From Rhodoferax_B sp049316285 (GTDB taxonomy: Bacteria; Pseudomonadota; Gammaproteobacteria; Burkholderiales; Burkholderiaceae_C), in the NCBI RefSeq assembly GCF_049316285.1, contig NZ_JBMOXA010000003.1:124001-188000 (forward strand): a stretch of 64,000 nucleotides of DNA, in the 5' to 3' direction. Shown here piece after piece: positions 42,284 through 50,604 of this stretch. A model generated the notes under the pieces. That model did no database searches. It saw nothing but the letters and a program-made list of their open reading frames with translations, and was not told the origin of the DNA. Position numbers and translations under genes: made by a program. How positions within the stretch are numbered: the first letter of the stretch is position 1; each line of letters opens with the position of its first letter.

Positions 42284-43303
42284 TTACTTGGCTGTTGACT
42301 TGGGTTGGCTGTCGTCGACTTTGATGGTGAGCTTGCCGGCCAGAATATCGGCCTCGCGTGTTTTGACCTTGGCCACAATTTCGGCCGGCACCTTTTTCTC
42401 GAACGTGCCCAATGGCGCCAGTTCGGAACCCTTGTGTTTCATCATCGAGTATGGGCCGTAGTCTTCAGCGGCAAACTTGCCTTCCTTGACCAGCTTGATC
42501 GCGCGGTCGGCTGAAGGTTCGAAGTTCCAGAGCGCCGACGAGACCACGGTTTCGGGGTATTGCGCTTGGGTGTTGATGACGTTACCGATCGCCAGCTTGC
42601 CTTTTTCCTTGGCCGCGTCGCTCACGCCAAAACGCTCGGCGTACAACACATCGGCGCCTTTGTCTATCATGGCGAACGCGGCTTCCTTGGCTTTGGGCGG
42701 ATCGAACCAGCTGTTGATGAAGCTCACGCTGAACTCCACCTTGGGATTGACTTCCTTGGCACCGGCCATGAAGGCGTTCATCAGCCGGTTGACTTCAGGA
42801 ATGGGAAAACCACCAACCAAGCCGATCTTATTGGTTTTGGTCATGCCGCCCGCGACCAGGCCGCTGAGGTAGGCCGGCTCCTGGATGTAGTTGTCAAACA
42901 CCGAGAAGTTGGGTGCCTGTGGTTTGCCGGACGAGCCCAGCAAGAAGGCCACCTTGGGAAAGTCTTTGGCCACCTTGCGCGCAGCGGCCTCGACGGCGAA
43001 GGCTTCGCCCACGATGAGTTGGTTGCCACCGGTGGCATATTCGCGCATCACACGCTCGTAGTCGGCGTTGGCGACGTTTTCACTGGCCTTGTACTCGATT
43101 TCGCCACGCGCCTCGGCCGCCTTCAGCGCCTTGTGCAAGCGGCTCACCCACTGCTGCTCAAACGGCACGGTATAGACCGCCGCCACCTTCAACTTGGCCT
43201 GCGCCATGGCGGGCAGCGGCAAGGACATTGCAATCGCCAGACTGCTCAGGCTCAACGCACCAAGCAGATAACGCCGAGACGGATCAGAAGCAAAGCCGGT
43301 CAT
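42284..43303 (-). CDS. BMP-family nucleoside-binding protein of an ABC importer
   Basis: A 339-residue periplasmic protein of the basic membrane protein (BmpA/Med/PnrA) family. The leader has a Tat-like SRRYLLG motif and ends at AMAQA. The mature protein has VAAVYTVPFEQQWV, KVAFLLGSSGKPQAPNFSVFDNYIQEPAYLSG, IGLVGGFPIPEVNRLMNAF and DVLYAERFG, a typical BMP layout. ATG 43303 has GGAGG five bases upstream. It should deliver nucleosides or nucleobases to the ATPase-permease set encoded beyond the signalling operon, although no other transporter genes touch it. Confidence 0.9.
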   Translation of the reverse strand: MTGFASDPSRRYLLGALSLSSLAIAMSLPLPAMAQAKLKVAAVYTVPFEQQWVSRLHKALKAAEARGEIEYKASENVANADYERVMREYATGGNQLIVGEAFAVEAAARKVAKDFPKVAFLLGSSGKPQAPNFSVFDNYIQEPAYLSGLVAGGMTKTNKIGLVGGFPIPEVNRLMNAFMAGAKEVNPKVEFSVSFINSWFDPPKAKEAAFAMIDKGADVLYAERFGVSDAAKEKGKLAIGNVINTQAQYPETVVSSALWNFEPSADRAIKLVKEGKFAAEDYGPYSMMKHKGSELAPLGTFEKKVPAEIVAKVKTREADILAGKLTIKVDDSQPKSTAK

Positions 43304-43473
43304 AAAACCTCCATTTATTTTGAAGAAACCAACGAGCAAAAAACGAGCCACGGAACTAAGCACACTCCCAGGTTGCGCACTTTGTGTCGCGCCCACCCCA
43401 CCCCCTTGCAGGGGGCAACATTTGCAGCCTGGCAAAGCCAGTTCCGCGATGTTCCCCTATCGGGCCACTCTTG

Positions 43474-44103
43474 TCATTGAGTTCCGAAGATGCGGTCACC
43501 GGCGTCACCTAAGCCGGGGAGGATATAGCCGTGGTCGTTGAGTTGGCGGTCGATGGCAGCGGTGTAGATTGGCACGTCCGGGTGGGCTTTGTGCAATGCC
43601 GCAATGCCCTCGGGGCAGGTCAGCAGGCAGACGAACTTGATCGACTTGGGGTTCAGTTCTTTCAGGCGGTCCACCGCAGCGATGGCCGAGTTGCCGGTGG
43701 CCAGCATGGGGTCGACGATGACGATGTCGCGCTCCTGCATGTCCTTGGGCATCTTGAAGTAGTACTCCACGGCGACCAGGGTTTTCGGGTCGCGGTACAG
43801 ACCGACGTGGCCGACGCGCGCGCCGGGCACAACGCTGAGCATGCCTTCCAGAATGCCGTTGCCGGCACGCAGTATGGACACGAAGACCAGCTTCTTGCCG
43901 TCGATGATGTTGGACTTCATGTGCTCCAACGGCGTTTCCACATCCACTTCCTGCATGGGCATGTCGCGCGTGACCTCGTAGGCCATGAGGGAACTCAGCT
44001 CGTTGAGCAGACGGCGGAAGGTGTTGGTGCTGGCGTCTTTGCGGCGCATCAGCGTGAGCTTGTGTTGGACCAGCGGGTGGTCGACCAGGTGTACGTTATT
44101 CAT
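43474..44103 (-). CDS. upp: Uracil phosphoribosyltransferase
   Basis: A 209-residue enzyme making UMP from uracil and PRPP. It shows LVFVSILRAGNGILEGM, the PRPP loop IVDPMLATGNSA and the uracil-binding C-terminus YILPGLGDAGDRIFGT. It lies 31 bases after the URC4 gene and is in the same transcript. In the yeast URC pathway the corresponding enzyme (URC6/FUR1) performs the first step, so this copy may serve catabolism as well as salvage. Confidence 0.97.
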   Translation of the reverse strand: MNNVHLVDHPLVQHKLTLMRRKDASTNTFRRLLNELSSLMAYEVTRDMPMQEVDVETPLEHMKSNIIDGKKLVFVSILRAGNGILEGMLSVVPGARVGHVGLYRDPKTLVAVEYYFKMPKDMQERDIVIVDPMLATGNSAIAAVDRLKELNPKSIKFVCLLTCPEGIAALHKAHPDVPIYTAAIDRQLNDHGYILPGLGDAGDRIFGTQ

Positions 44104-44134
44104 ATTTAATATTGTGTCTCTGTTTTAGCCGTCT

Positions 44135-45415
44135 TTAGAAAACAGTGCCATCACTCACGATGTTCAGCGGCGGTGTGCCACCTCGCAAGCGTTGTGCCAA
44201 GACCCGGCCGGTGGCCCAGGTGCCGCCCTCCAGCACACAGGCCAGGGGCATGGTGTCGGCCGACAGTTCCAGCTCCTTGCGTACCAGCGGTGCGAGTTCG
44301 TCGAGCAGCGCCACCGTCAGAGCGCGCCATTCCACGATCAATTCGTCGTGTGCCTGCCAGGCTTGTTGCGCCAGTCTCGGGTCTTTGAGTTGCAGCACAC
44401 CGGCATCCAGGAAAAGCCCGCCATTGCGGTATTCGGGCAGACCGGTCAGGTCGTCAAGGCCACGCACGGTCACGCCCGCCCAACTAAAGGGTTCGAGCAA
44501 CGAGTAGCTCAGCCACTGCGAGAGTTTGTGGAAGGGCATCCAGCCGTTGCTGAGGCCGGGGCCGGATACGGCAGCGTGGCGCCAGCAGTCGCCTAGGGCG
44601 ATGCCGCCGAGCTGGTTGGCAGACGGCCAGATAGGCGACAGGGTCGCCAGAAGTTCGGCCAGGATGTCGTGCGCCGAGACCTCGGCCGTGGCGGGCACCG
44701 CCACACCATTGGCGCCAGCCAATACATCGAACAAACCGCCGGGACGGCCTTTGGGGCCAAAGCTTGCGGGCTGCTCGGCCAGGGTTTCGCCCAGGCGGCG
44801 CAACAACACCACGCGGCCCTCCAGGCCAACCAAGGGGTTGTCTGCCGTGACCTGAAAAGCTTCGGCCAACTGCGCGCTGGTGATGCGCCGCAAACCTTGG
44901 GCATCGACCTGCAGCGGATGTTCGGCCTCGCTGGAGAAAAGCCCCGCCATGAAGGCGTGTAAGCTGGCAACGCCAAGTCCCTCGGAACGGCTAAAGCTTT
45001 TGCCGCTGCCGGCCTCCAGGTATTTCCAGTCGGCGCCTGCGCCCGCGTCCAGCAAAACACTGACCACGGCCAGGTCTATCCAGGTGCGCGCGCGGTCTGC
45101 GGCGTGTAGGTGGCCCTTGGCGCCCATGGCGGAATCGAGCACGGCCTTGCGGTCCACTTGGCCGGCCTCGAAATGGCGCCAACGGCTATGGAACGGGATG
45201 TTGAGAGCGGGGTAGTTGTAGCGCGTGACGGCAGCCACTTCCTGCGCCGCAGTCGCCATGGCACTGTTGTCGACGCTGAACCAGCGCGACTCGCCAGCGC
45301 GCGCGCGCGCAAGCAGCGCCTGCGCCCTTGCACGGACTGCCTTTGTGGTGCGCAAAAGGGCTACAGCGCTCTCCGGGTCTGCGTAAGATGCTTCTGAATT
45401 CATAGTGATCGTCAT
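44135..45415 (-). CDS. urc4: URC4/urg3 family protein (DUF1688), uracil catabolism
   Basis: A 426-residue protein that I recognise as DUF1688, homologous to yeast Urc4. Visible family segments include RWFSVDNSAMATAAQEVAAV, YPALNIPFHSRWRHFEAG, DWKYLEAGSGKSFSRSEGLGVASLHAF and EYRNGGLFLDAGVL. In Saccharomyces kluyveri URC4 is required to degrade uracil, but its reaction is not established to my knowledge. ATG 45415 overlaps the URC1 stop as ATGA (MTITMNSE); a second ATG lies 12 bases later. Flanked by URC1 and upp, the expected partners. Confidence 0.87.
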   Translation of the reverse strand: MTITMNSEASYADPESAVALLRTTKAVRARAQALLARARAGESRWFSVDNSAMATAAQEVAAVTRYNYPALNIPFHSRWRHFEAGQVDRKAVLDSAMGAKGHLHAADRARTWIDLAVVSVLLDAGAGADWKYLEAGSGKSFSRSEGLGVASLHAFMAGLFSSEAEHPLQVDAQGLRRITSAQLAEAFQVTADNPLVGLEGRVVLLRRLGETLAEQPASFGPKGRPGGLFDVLAGANGVAVPATAEVSAHDILAELLATLSPIWPSANQLGGIALGDCWRHAAVSGPGLSNGWMPFHKLSQWLSYSLLEPFSWAGVTVRGLDDLTGLPEYRNGGLFLDAGVLQLKDPRLAQQAWQAHDELIVEWRALTVALLDELAPLVRKELELSADTMPLACVLEGGTWATGRVLAQRLRGGTPPLNIVSDGTVF

Positions 45416-46737
45416 GCGTCCAGTTCCCGTCCCTTGGCGATTTTCAGCTCGGCAGCGTCGGGTACGGCACCTGGGGTGAAGTAGCCCGCGGCCATTTTGG
45501 CGTCCATCTCGACACGGGCGTCGGCCGGGATCAAATCGTCGGGGATGTTCACGCGCACACCGACCTCGATGCCCGAGCCGGTGATGGCGTCGTACTTCAT
45601 ATTGCTCATAGACACCAGGCGATGGATCTTCTTGATGCCCAGCCAGTGAAAGACGTCGGGCATCAACTCCTGGAAGCGCATGTCCTGCACGCCGGCCACA
45701 CATTCGGTGCGTGCGAAATATTGGTCAGCGGTGTCGCCTCCCACCTGGCGCTTGCGTGCGTTATAGACCAGGAATTTGGTGACCTCGCCCAAGGCGCGGC
45801 CTTCCTTGCGCGAGTAGGCCACCAGGCCGACCCCGCCGCGCTGGGCGCCCAGAATGCATTCTTCAATCGCGTGGGTGAGGTAGGGGCGGCAGGTGCAGAT
45901 GTCAGAGCCGAACACGTCCGAGCCGTTGCATTCGTCGTGGATGCGCGCGGTGAGTTCAACCTCGGGGTTGGCCAGGTCGCGCGGGTTGCCGAAGATGTAA
46001 ATGGTCTGGCCGCCAATCGGGGGCAGAAAAACCTCCAGGTCGGAACGCGTCACCAACTCGGGGTACATCCCGCCGGTTTCTTCAAACAATACGCGACGCA
46101 GGTCGGTTTCCGAGCAATTGAAGCGGCGCGCCACTTCGGGCAGGTACCACACGGGCTCGATCGCGGCCTTGGTGACGAGTGCTGCGCCATTCGGTGTGAG
46201 GAACTTGCCGTCGGCCTTGAGGCGCCCCTTTTGCAGCGCCTCTATCACCTCGGGCAGGATCACGTGGGCCTTGGTCACGGCGATGGTGGGGCGGATGTCG
46301 TAGCCCGCGGCCAGTTCGCTGGCAAACGCGTCTTGCACCATGCCACCCCAGGGGTCGAGCGAGACGATCTTGCCGGGCTCGCTCCACTGTGGATAGGGGC
46401 CGATGATGTCGGTGGGCGCGGTGTTGGTCAGGTCGGCCTTGTGTTTGGGCGACAGCGCGCCAGCCGCCACGGCCAGCGCACGGTAAATGCTGTAGGAGCC
46501 GCTGTGGGTGCCGATCACATTGCGGTGACTGCGTTTGGTGGTGGTGCCGACCACCGGCCCGCGTTCGGCGGCGCTGGCGGCGGCCCAACGGATGGGCAGG
46601 GCGCCAAAGCCGCCCGCGTGCGAGGTCAGGCGGATGTGGGCGCCGTTGTTGGGCTGGGCTGTATTGGCGCTGGGGGTGGCCGTTGAGGAGGGCGGCACCG
46701 AAGAGGCTGGGGTCTTGCTTGCGAGGTCGGTCGACAT
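45412..46737 (-). CDS. urc1: URC1-type GTP cyclohydrolase II homologue
   Basis: A 441-residue protein whose C-terminal half matches GTP cyclohydrolase II (RibA). Zinc ligands fit C-x10-C-x-C in ECNGSDVFGSDICTCRPY, as in RibA. The RibA motif QEGRGIGL is changed to KEGRALGEV, and about 200 extra residues lie at the N-terminus (including HIRLTSHAGGFGALPIRWAAAS). This longer form is the URC1 type, proposed to act on a uracil-derived nucleotide rather than in riboflavin synthesis. First gene of the operon, with a good promoter and a GAGGAA ribosome site. Confidence 0.87.
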   Translation of the reverse strand: MSTDLASKTPASSVPPSSTATPSANTAQPNNGAHIRLTSHAGGFGALPIRWAAASAAERGPVVGTTTKRSHRNVIGTHSGSYSIYRALAVAAGALSPKHKADLTNTAPTDIIGPYPQWSEPGKIVSLDPWGGMVQDAFASELAAGYDIRPTIAVTKAHVILPEVIEALQKGRLKADGKFLTPNGAALVTKAAIEPVWYLPEVARRFNCSETDLRRVLFEETGGMYPELVTRSDLEVFLPPIGGQTIYIFGNPRDLANPEVELTARIHDECNGSDVFGSDICTCRPYLTHAIEECILGAQRGGVGLVAYSRKEGRALGEVTKFLVYNARKRQVGGDTADQYFARTECVAGVQDMRFQELMPDVFHWLGIKKIHRLVSMSNMKYDAITGSGIEVGVRVNIPDDLIPADARVEMDAKMAAGYFTPGAVPDAAELKIAKGRELDA

Positions 46738-46757
46738 GTGGATTCCTCAAAAAATAC

Positions 46758-46786
46758 AATGTAGCGGCGCGGTGTCACGCTGACAA
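46758..46786 (-). promoter_or_regulatory. Sigma-70-type promoter of the URC operon
   Basis: On the minus strand TTGTCA and TACATT are separated by exactly 17 bases, close to the sigma-70 consensus. The expected start near 46751 leaves a leader of about 13 bases with the GAGGAA ribosome site and ATG 46737. No clear operator palindrome was seen. Confidence 0.55.
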
Positions 46787-46902
46787 GTTGCCGCTTTCCA
46801 CGAGCGCAATATTCATGCCGACAAGCTGGGGGGCCTCTGCTGAGGTGTAGACCACCTTGTTAATGCTTGGCCTGCGCGTGCTGTGCTCGAAACAATGCAC
46901 GT

Positions 46903-47154
46903 TTGCGTGGTTCCGAGAACATTGAGCCGGCTTCGGTGGAAGCCTTGTTTCACGACGACGCGGAGCGAAAGCAAATGCGCGGTGTGCAGAAGAAATGGAA
47001 CAAGGTCAGGGTGTAGATGTTTGCCGAGGCCGGGCCTTTGGATCTCGGCGCGCTTGAGTCGATGTTGTTGCGCATGGCCAAGATCAACTATGTTTTCATG
47101 CAGTTGAGTGCGCGCCTCTTTCAGCAAAAATTCCAGGCAGAGTGGCGGACCTGA
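46903..47154 (+). pseudogene. Possible decayed reading frame
   Basis: The 492-base gap between urc1 and the PEP-CTERM gene (46738-47229) holds the URC promoter and this stretch. In one frame it reads plausible protein (ENIEPASVEALFHDDAERK, then GALESMLLRMAKINYVFM, ending QKFQAEWRT and TGA at 47152) but is broken by TAG at 47014 and has no good start. Codon choice looks protein-like. I recognise no family. It may be the tail of a lost gene or chance. The rest of the gap shows nothing clear. Confidence 0.3.
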
Positions 47155-47229
47155 GTCTGCCTGGCGTCGTGGATGTCTGCACGACAGAGCCCGCGAGCCG
47201 GCCTGGCGCGGATCATGGGCCGAGTGGTT

Positions 47230-47910
47230 TTATGCCGTCCGTATGTTTTGCCTCTTGCCGCGGGTGCCGACCAGCCAGCCGGCCAGCGCCATGCAGGCCA
47301 GCCAGCCGGTGCCGGGTTCAGGCACATTGTTGACGGCCACGCGGACAAGGCTGGCCGAGGTTTCTTCGTCGATGTCCAACCGACCGGCGCCGCCGCCTGG
47401 CGGCCCTATCAGGGTCAGGAAACTGGTGATGGTGCTGCCCGGCAGCAAGCTGTCCCATTGCAAGCCGTCTACGTAGGGCGTGGTGCCGATGTTGAGGTCG
47501 AAGCCGAACAGCTCTGTGGTCAGGCCGTTGATCACCGGGGCCGTGCCCTTGAATATGAGCTCCATGGCGCCACTGACACTGGAGCTGCCGAGAAAGAACG
47601 GCCCCACATTGAAGGTTCTGAGTGCGCCGTCGTTCCAGCTGAAAGTGCCTTGAACCTGGGTGATCAAGGGAAAACTGCCAGAGGCCGAGGTGGTGCCCGA
47701 GACGTCGAAACGCAGGTCGGCGCTCACCACGGTGCCGGCCGCCAGGTAGGGATTGCCTCCGCCGGGCCCGGAGCCTACGGTGGATTGACCGGTGAGATGC
47801 ACCGGGGTGGCTGCAGCGGGGACGGCCAGCAGCATGCTTGCCAGCGCGGCGGCGGCAACTGTGGCTGCGGCCTTGGCCGAGGCCCAGCTTGAAACGATTG
47901 GGTATGGCAT
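47230..47910 (-). CDS. PEP-CTERM sorting-domain protein
   Basis: A 226-residue exported protein. A signal peptide (AAALASMLLAVPAAATP) leads to a Gly/Ser/Thr-rich beta-type domain of unknown function, and the C-terminus has the PEP-CTERM tag: VPEPGTG, a helix (WLACMALAGWLV) and basic GTRGKR. Such proteins are processed by an exosortase and usually reach the envelope or extracellular matrix with exopolysaccharide. ATG 47910 is preferred because GGAG lies upstream; another ATG is at 47922. Divergent from a two-component system; no exosortase gene is in the window. Confidence 0.88.
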   Translation of the reverse strand: MPYPIVSSWASAKAAATVAAAALASMLLAVPAAATPVHLTGQSTVGSGPGGGNPYLAAGTVVSADLRFDVSGTTSASGSFPLITQVQGTFSWNDGALRTFNVGPFFLGSSSVSGAMELIFKGTAPVINGLTTELFGFDLNIGTTPYVDGLQWDSLLPGSTITSFLTLIGPPGGGAGRLDIDEETSASLVRVAVNNVPEPGTGWLACMALAGWLVGTRGKRQNIRTA

Positions 47911-48095
47911 GGAGATCTCCATCGTGAGGTAGGCGTAGCCAACGCATCAAGCGCATGAATGGGGCGACCGCTGTCTGTGCATTGGAATGTGGCCGGAATA
48001 TGCGCCTGGCTGCTGTCCAAGTCCAGGGGCTGTACCGGACTTCCGGGACGGCGCTGGCGTGTGATGCCGGGCGGGCATCGGACTACACTGCGGCC

Positions 48096-48764
48096 ATGTC
48101 GCATGCTGTACTGGTGGTGGAGGACGATCCTGCCTTTCGCGCGGCCGTGACCGAGGCGCTCGAAGGTGCGGAGGATTTGCGCCTGGTGGGCGTGGCCGAC
48201 GACCTGCCCGAGGGTCTGCGCCTGCTGGCGTTGACCGCACCCGACGTGCTGCTGGTTGACATCGGCCTGCCCAGTGGCAGCGGCATCGAGTTGATTCGCC
48301 GCGCCGAAGAGTCGTTGCCGCAATGCCATTCCATGGTGGTCACGGTGTTTGCCGATGACAGGGTCGTGACGCAGTGTATAGAGGCCGGTGCGGTGGGTTA
48401 TCTGCTCAAGGATGCACGCGGCATGGATGTGGTCGAGTCGATTCGCCAACTGTGTGCCGGCGGCAGCCCCATCAGCCCGGCGATCGCCCGGCGGCTGCTC
48501 AAGCGTTTCGGCGCCCCCACGGCTGACCCGCAGGCCACGGACGCGCCTGCGGCCGATGCCCAGCGCGCGCTGCTTTCCAGCCAGGAGCGGCATGTGCTGC
48601 AGCTCAGTGCCAAGGGTTACAGCTACGAGGAAATTGCCAGCCTGCTGAAGCTCTCCAGGCACACGGTGGAAACCTATGTGAAACGTATCTACCGCAAGCT
48701 GCAGGTCCATACCAAGACCGAAGCGGTGTACGAGGCGCGCAAGATGGGGTTGGTGGATGACTGA
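48096..48764 (+). CDS. NarL/FixJ-type response regulator
   Basis: A 222-residue DNA-binding regulator. The receiver has VVEDDPAFR and the phosphorylated Asp in VLLVDIGLPSGSG, then the Lys of YLLKDARG. The LuxR-type HTH is in LSSQERHVLQLSAKGYSYEEIASLL and SRHTVETYVKRIYRKL. ATG 48096 starts at MSHAVLVVEDD; the longer frame is not conserved. It overlaps the kinase gene by 8 bases, so they form a coupled pair. A target could be the divergent PEP-CTERM gene, unproven. Confidence 0.92.
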   Translation: MSHAVLVVEDDPAFRAAVTEALEGAEDLRLVGVADDLPEGLRLLALTAPDVLLVDIGLPSGSGIELIRRAEESLPQCHSMVVTVFADDRVVTQCIEAGAVGYLLKDARGMDVVESIRQLCAGGSPISPAIARRLLKRFGAPTADPQATDAPAADAQRALLSSQERHVLQLSAKGYSYEEIASLLKLSRHTVETYVKRIYRKLQVHTKTEAVYEARKMGLVDD

Positions 48765-50061
48765 GGCCAAGCCCGCAACGGCCGGGCCGGATCCGCTGCG
48801 CGAGCGGGTGCGCGAGGATTCCGTGGCCTTGTTCATGGCCCACTGGCGGGTGTCGCTGGTGGCCGCGTCCATGGTGACGGTGGCTGCCGCCTTGGGTGGA
48901 CACGAGTTTGTCGCCGAGCGTGTGCGCATGCTCTGGGCCGGGGTGATTCTGGCCAACTATTTTCTGCAAGGTCTGGTGGTACTGCAGATGGAGCGCGCGC
49001 CCTCGCTACGCGAAGGCATTGCGCGCTGGATGCCGTGGTTGCTGCTGTCTATTTTTGTCAGCAGTGCGGGCTGGGGTCTGGTGCCGTGGCTGCTGCTGCA
49101 GGCACCGGTGTCGGTGCTGGTCTTTGCCAGCCTGTTCAATGCCATGCTGATTTTTTGTGTGGTCAATGCGCCGGCCACACCGCCCATGCAGGCTTGTGCG
49201 GTCCTGCCGGTGGCCGTGGTCAACACCGCGGCGCTGCTGCAGCATCCAACGTTGCCGTATGCCATGCCCATGGCCGCGGGCTTTGGCGCCTTGTACGGTG
49301 TGATTCTGTTGTTTGGTGTGCGAGTGCAAGGCGCGTTGCGCGCCTCCATGCGCGAGCGGCATGTGGCGCGTGATCTGGCGCACGAGTTGGGGCTGCACCA
49401 GCAGCGCTTGATGGAGGTGGAGCGTGAACGCACCTTGCTGCTGGAGCGGCACCGGTTGATGCAGGACATGCACGATGGCCTGGGTTCTTCGCTGGTGTCG
49501 GCGCTGGCGCACGCCGAGCGTGGCCAGCTGCAACCCGATGAATTGGTGCATACCCTGCATGAGTGCCTGGACGACTTGCGCGTGGTGATCGACTCGCTGG
49601 AGCCCCTGGACCACGATCTGGTGGCGCTCCTGGCCACGTTGCGCTTTCGCACCGGGCGTCGGCTCGAACAAGCCGGCATTCAATTGCAGTGGGAGATGCA
49701 AGACCTGCCGCCGTTGCACTGGCTGGGCCCGCCCGAGGCTTTGCAGGTGATGCGCATCGTGCAGCAGGCTTTGAGCAACATCATCCAGCACGCACGGGCG
49801 CAGCGTGTGTGTATCAGCGCGGCGGCTGGAGCCCAGGAGGTGGAAGTGTGTATCACCGACGACGGCCAGGGTTTTGATGCCACGATGCCGCCGTCAGGGC
49901 GCGGGCTGCGCTCGATTCAGCAGCGTGCCCAGCGCCTGGGAGGGCGGGTCGAGATCCACTCCGAGCCGGGCCAAGGGAGCTGTATGTGGTTGCGGCTGCC
50001 CATTGAGAGAGTGCCGCTGCCGGCGGAGAAGAGGCCGCCGGGCCAGGCCCCGGTCAGTTGA
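48757..50061 (+). CDS. NarX-type membrane sensor histidine kinase
   Basis: A 434-residue kinase. The N-terminal third has about 5-6 hydrophobic helices with little periplasmic sequence, so sensing may occur in the membrane. A coiled stretch leads to the HisKA_3 motif MQDMHDGLGSSLVSALAH (His phosphorylated), and HATPase_c is seen in IVQQALSNIIQHARA, TDDGQGFDAT and GRGLRSIQQRAQRLGG. Partner of the overlapping NarL-type regulator. Its 3' end overlaps the convergent NUDIX gene by 8 bases. Confidence 0.92.
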   Translation: MTEAKPATAGPDPLRERVREDSVALFMAHWRVSLVAASMVTVAAALGGHEFVAERVRMLWAGVILANYFLQGLVVLQMERAPSLREGIARWMPWLLLSIFVSSAGWGLVPWLLLQAPVSVLVFASLFNAMLIFCVVNAPATPPMQACAVLPVAVVNTAALLQHPTLPYAMPMAAGFGALYGVILLFGVRVQGALRASMRERHVARDLAHELGLHQQRLMEVERERTLLLERHRLMQDMHDGLGSSLVSALAHAERGQLQPDELVHTLHECLDDLRVVIDSLEPLDHDLVALLATLRFRTGRRLEQAGIQLQWEMQDLPPLHWLGPPEALQVMRIVQQALSNIIQHARAQRVCISAAAGAQEVEVCITDDGQGFDATMPPSGRGLRSIQQRAQRLGGRVEIHSEPGQGSCMWLRLPIERVPLPAEKRPPGQAPVS

Positions 50062-50476
50062 TCAGCCGGGTGAGTACGGCGGTGAGGTTGCGTGTGCAGT
50101 AGATGGGAATGTCGGCCAGTCTGACCCAGCGAAATGCGTCGGCCTCGGGTGTGGCCACACCGGTGCGGAAGTGCGGGAAGAAGCTGGTGCACTGGCACCG
50201 CGCCAGGTCCCAGTCGGCGGTGTTCAGCTGGGTCTTGAACAGGTGCAGGTTCTTCTTCGAGGTGTAGGTCATGAGACCGAGTTCTTCCAGCGCTTCGGGT
50301 TGCAGCGTGATGCCGGTTTCCTCAAAGGTTTCACGCACAGCCGCCTGCACCGGCGTTTCGCCTGGTTCGGCGCCGCCCTTGGGAATGTCCCAGTGGGGTT
50401 GGTCGGTGACGTGCGCGAGCAGCACTGAGCGATGTTCGTTCAGTATCAGTACGCCATAAGAGACTGGTTTGGGCAT
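50054..50476 (-). CDS. NUDIX hydrolase
   Basis: A 140-residue pyrophosphohydrolase. The Nudix box fits GGAEPGETPVQAAVRETFEETGI, with HWDIPKGG just before. Family members hydrolyse nucleoside diphosphates linked to other groups; the ring WDLARCQC and a late PEADAFRWVRLADIP follow. Substrate unknown. Tail-to-tail overlap with the kinase gene. Confidence 0.88.
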   Translation of the reverse strand: MPKPVSYGVLILNEHRSVLLAHVTDQPHWDIPKGGAEPGETPVQAAVRETFEETGITLQPEALEELGLMTYTSKKNLHLFKTQLNTADWDLARCQCTSFFPHFRTGVATPEADAFRWVRLADIPIYCTRNLTAVLTRLIN

Positions 50477-50604
50477 GGTGTCCGTCGCGACGTCTTGGGC
50501 CGGCGACGATAGCTGTGCTTGCTATCAACAGTGTAGCTGGCTAGGCACATCCTGAGAGCGCCCATGGTCATTTGACTTTAAAGCCCTAAGTTGGCAACCG
50601 TGGC

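Noticed and set aside
43401..43415. CCCCC-TTGCA-GGGGG hairpin between upp and the BMP gene, considered as a terminator
   Set aside because: No T tract follows on the minus strand, and the stem is only five pairs; could be a G/C-rich chance repeat.
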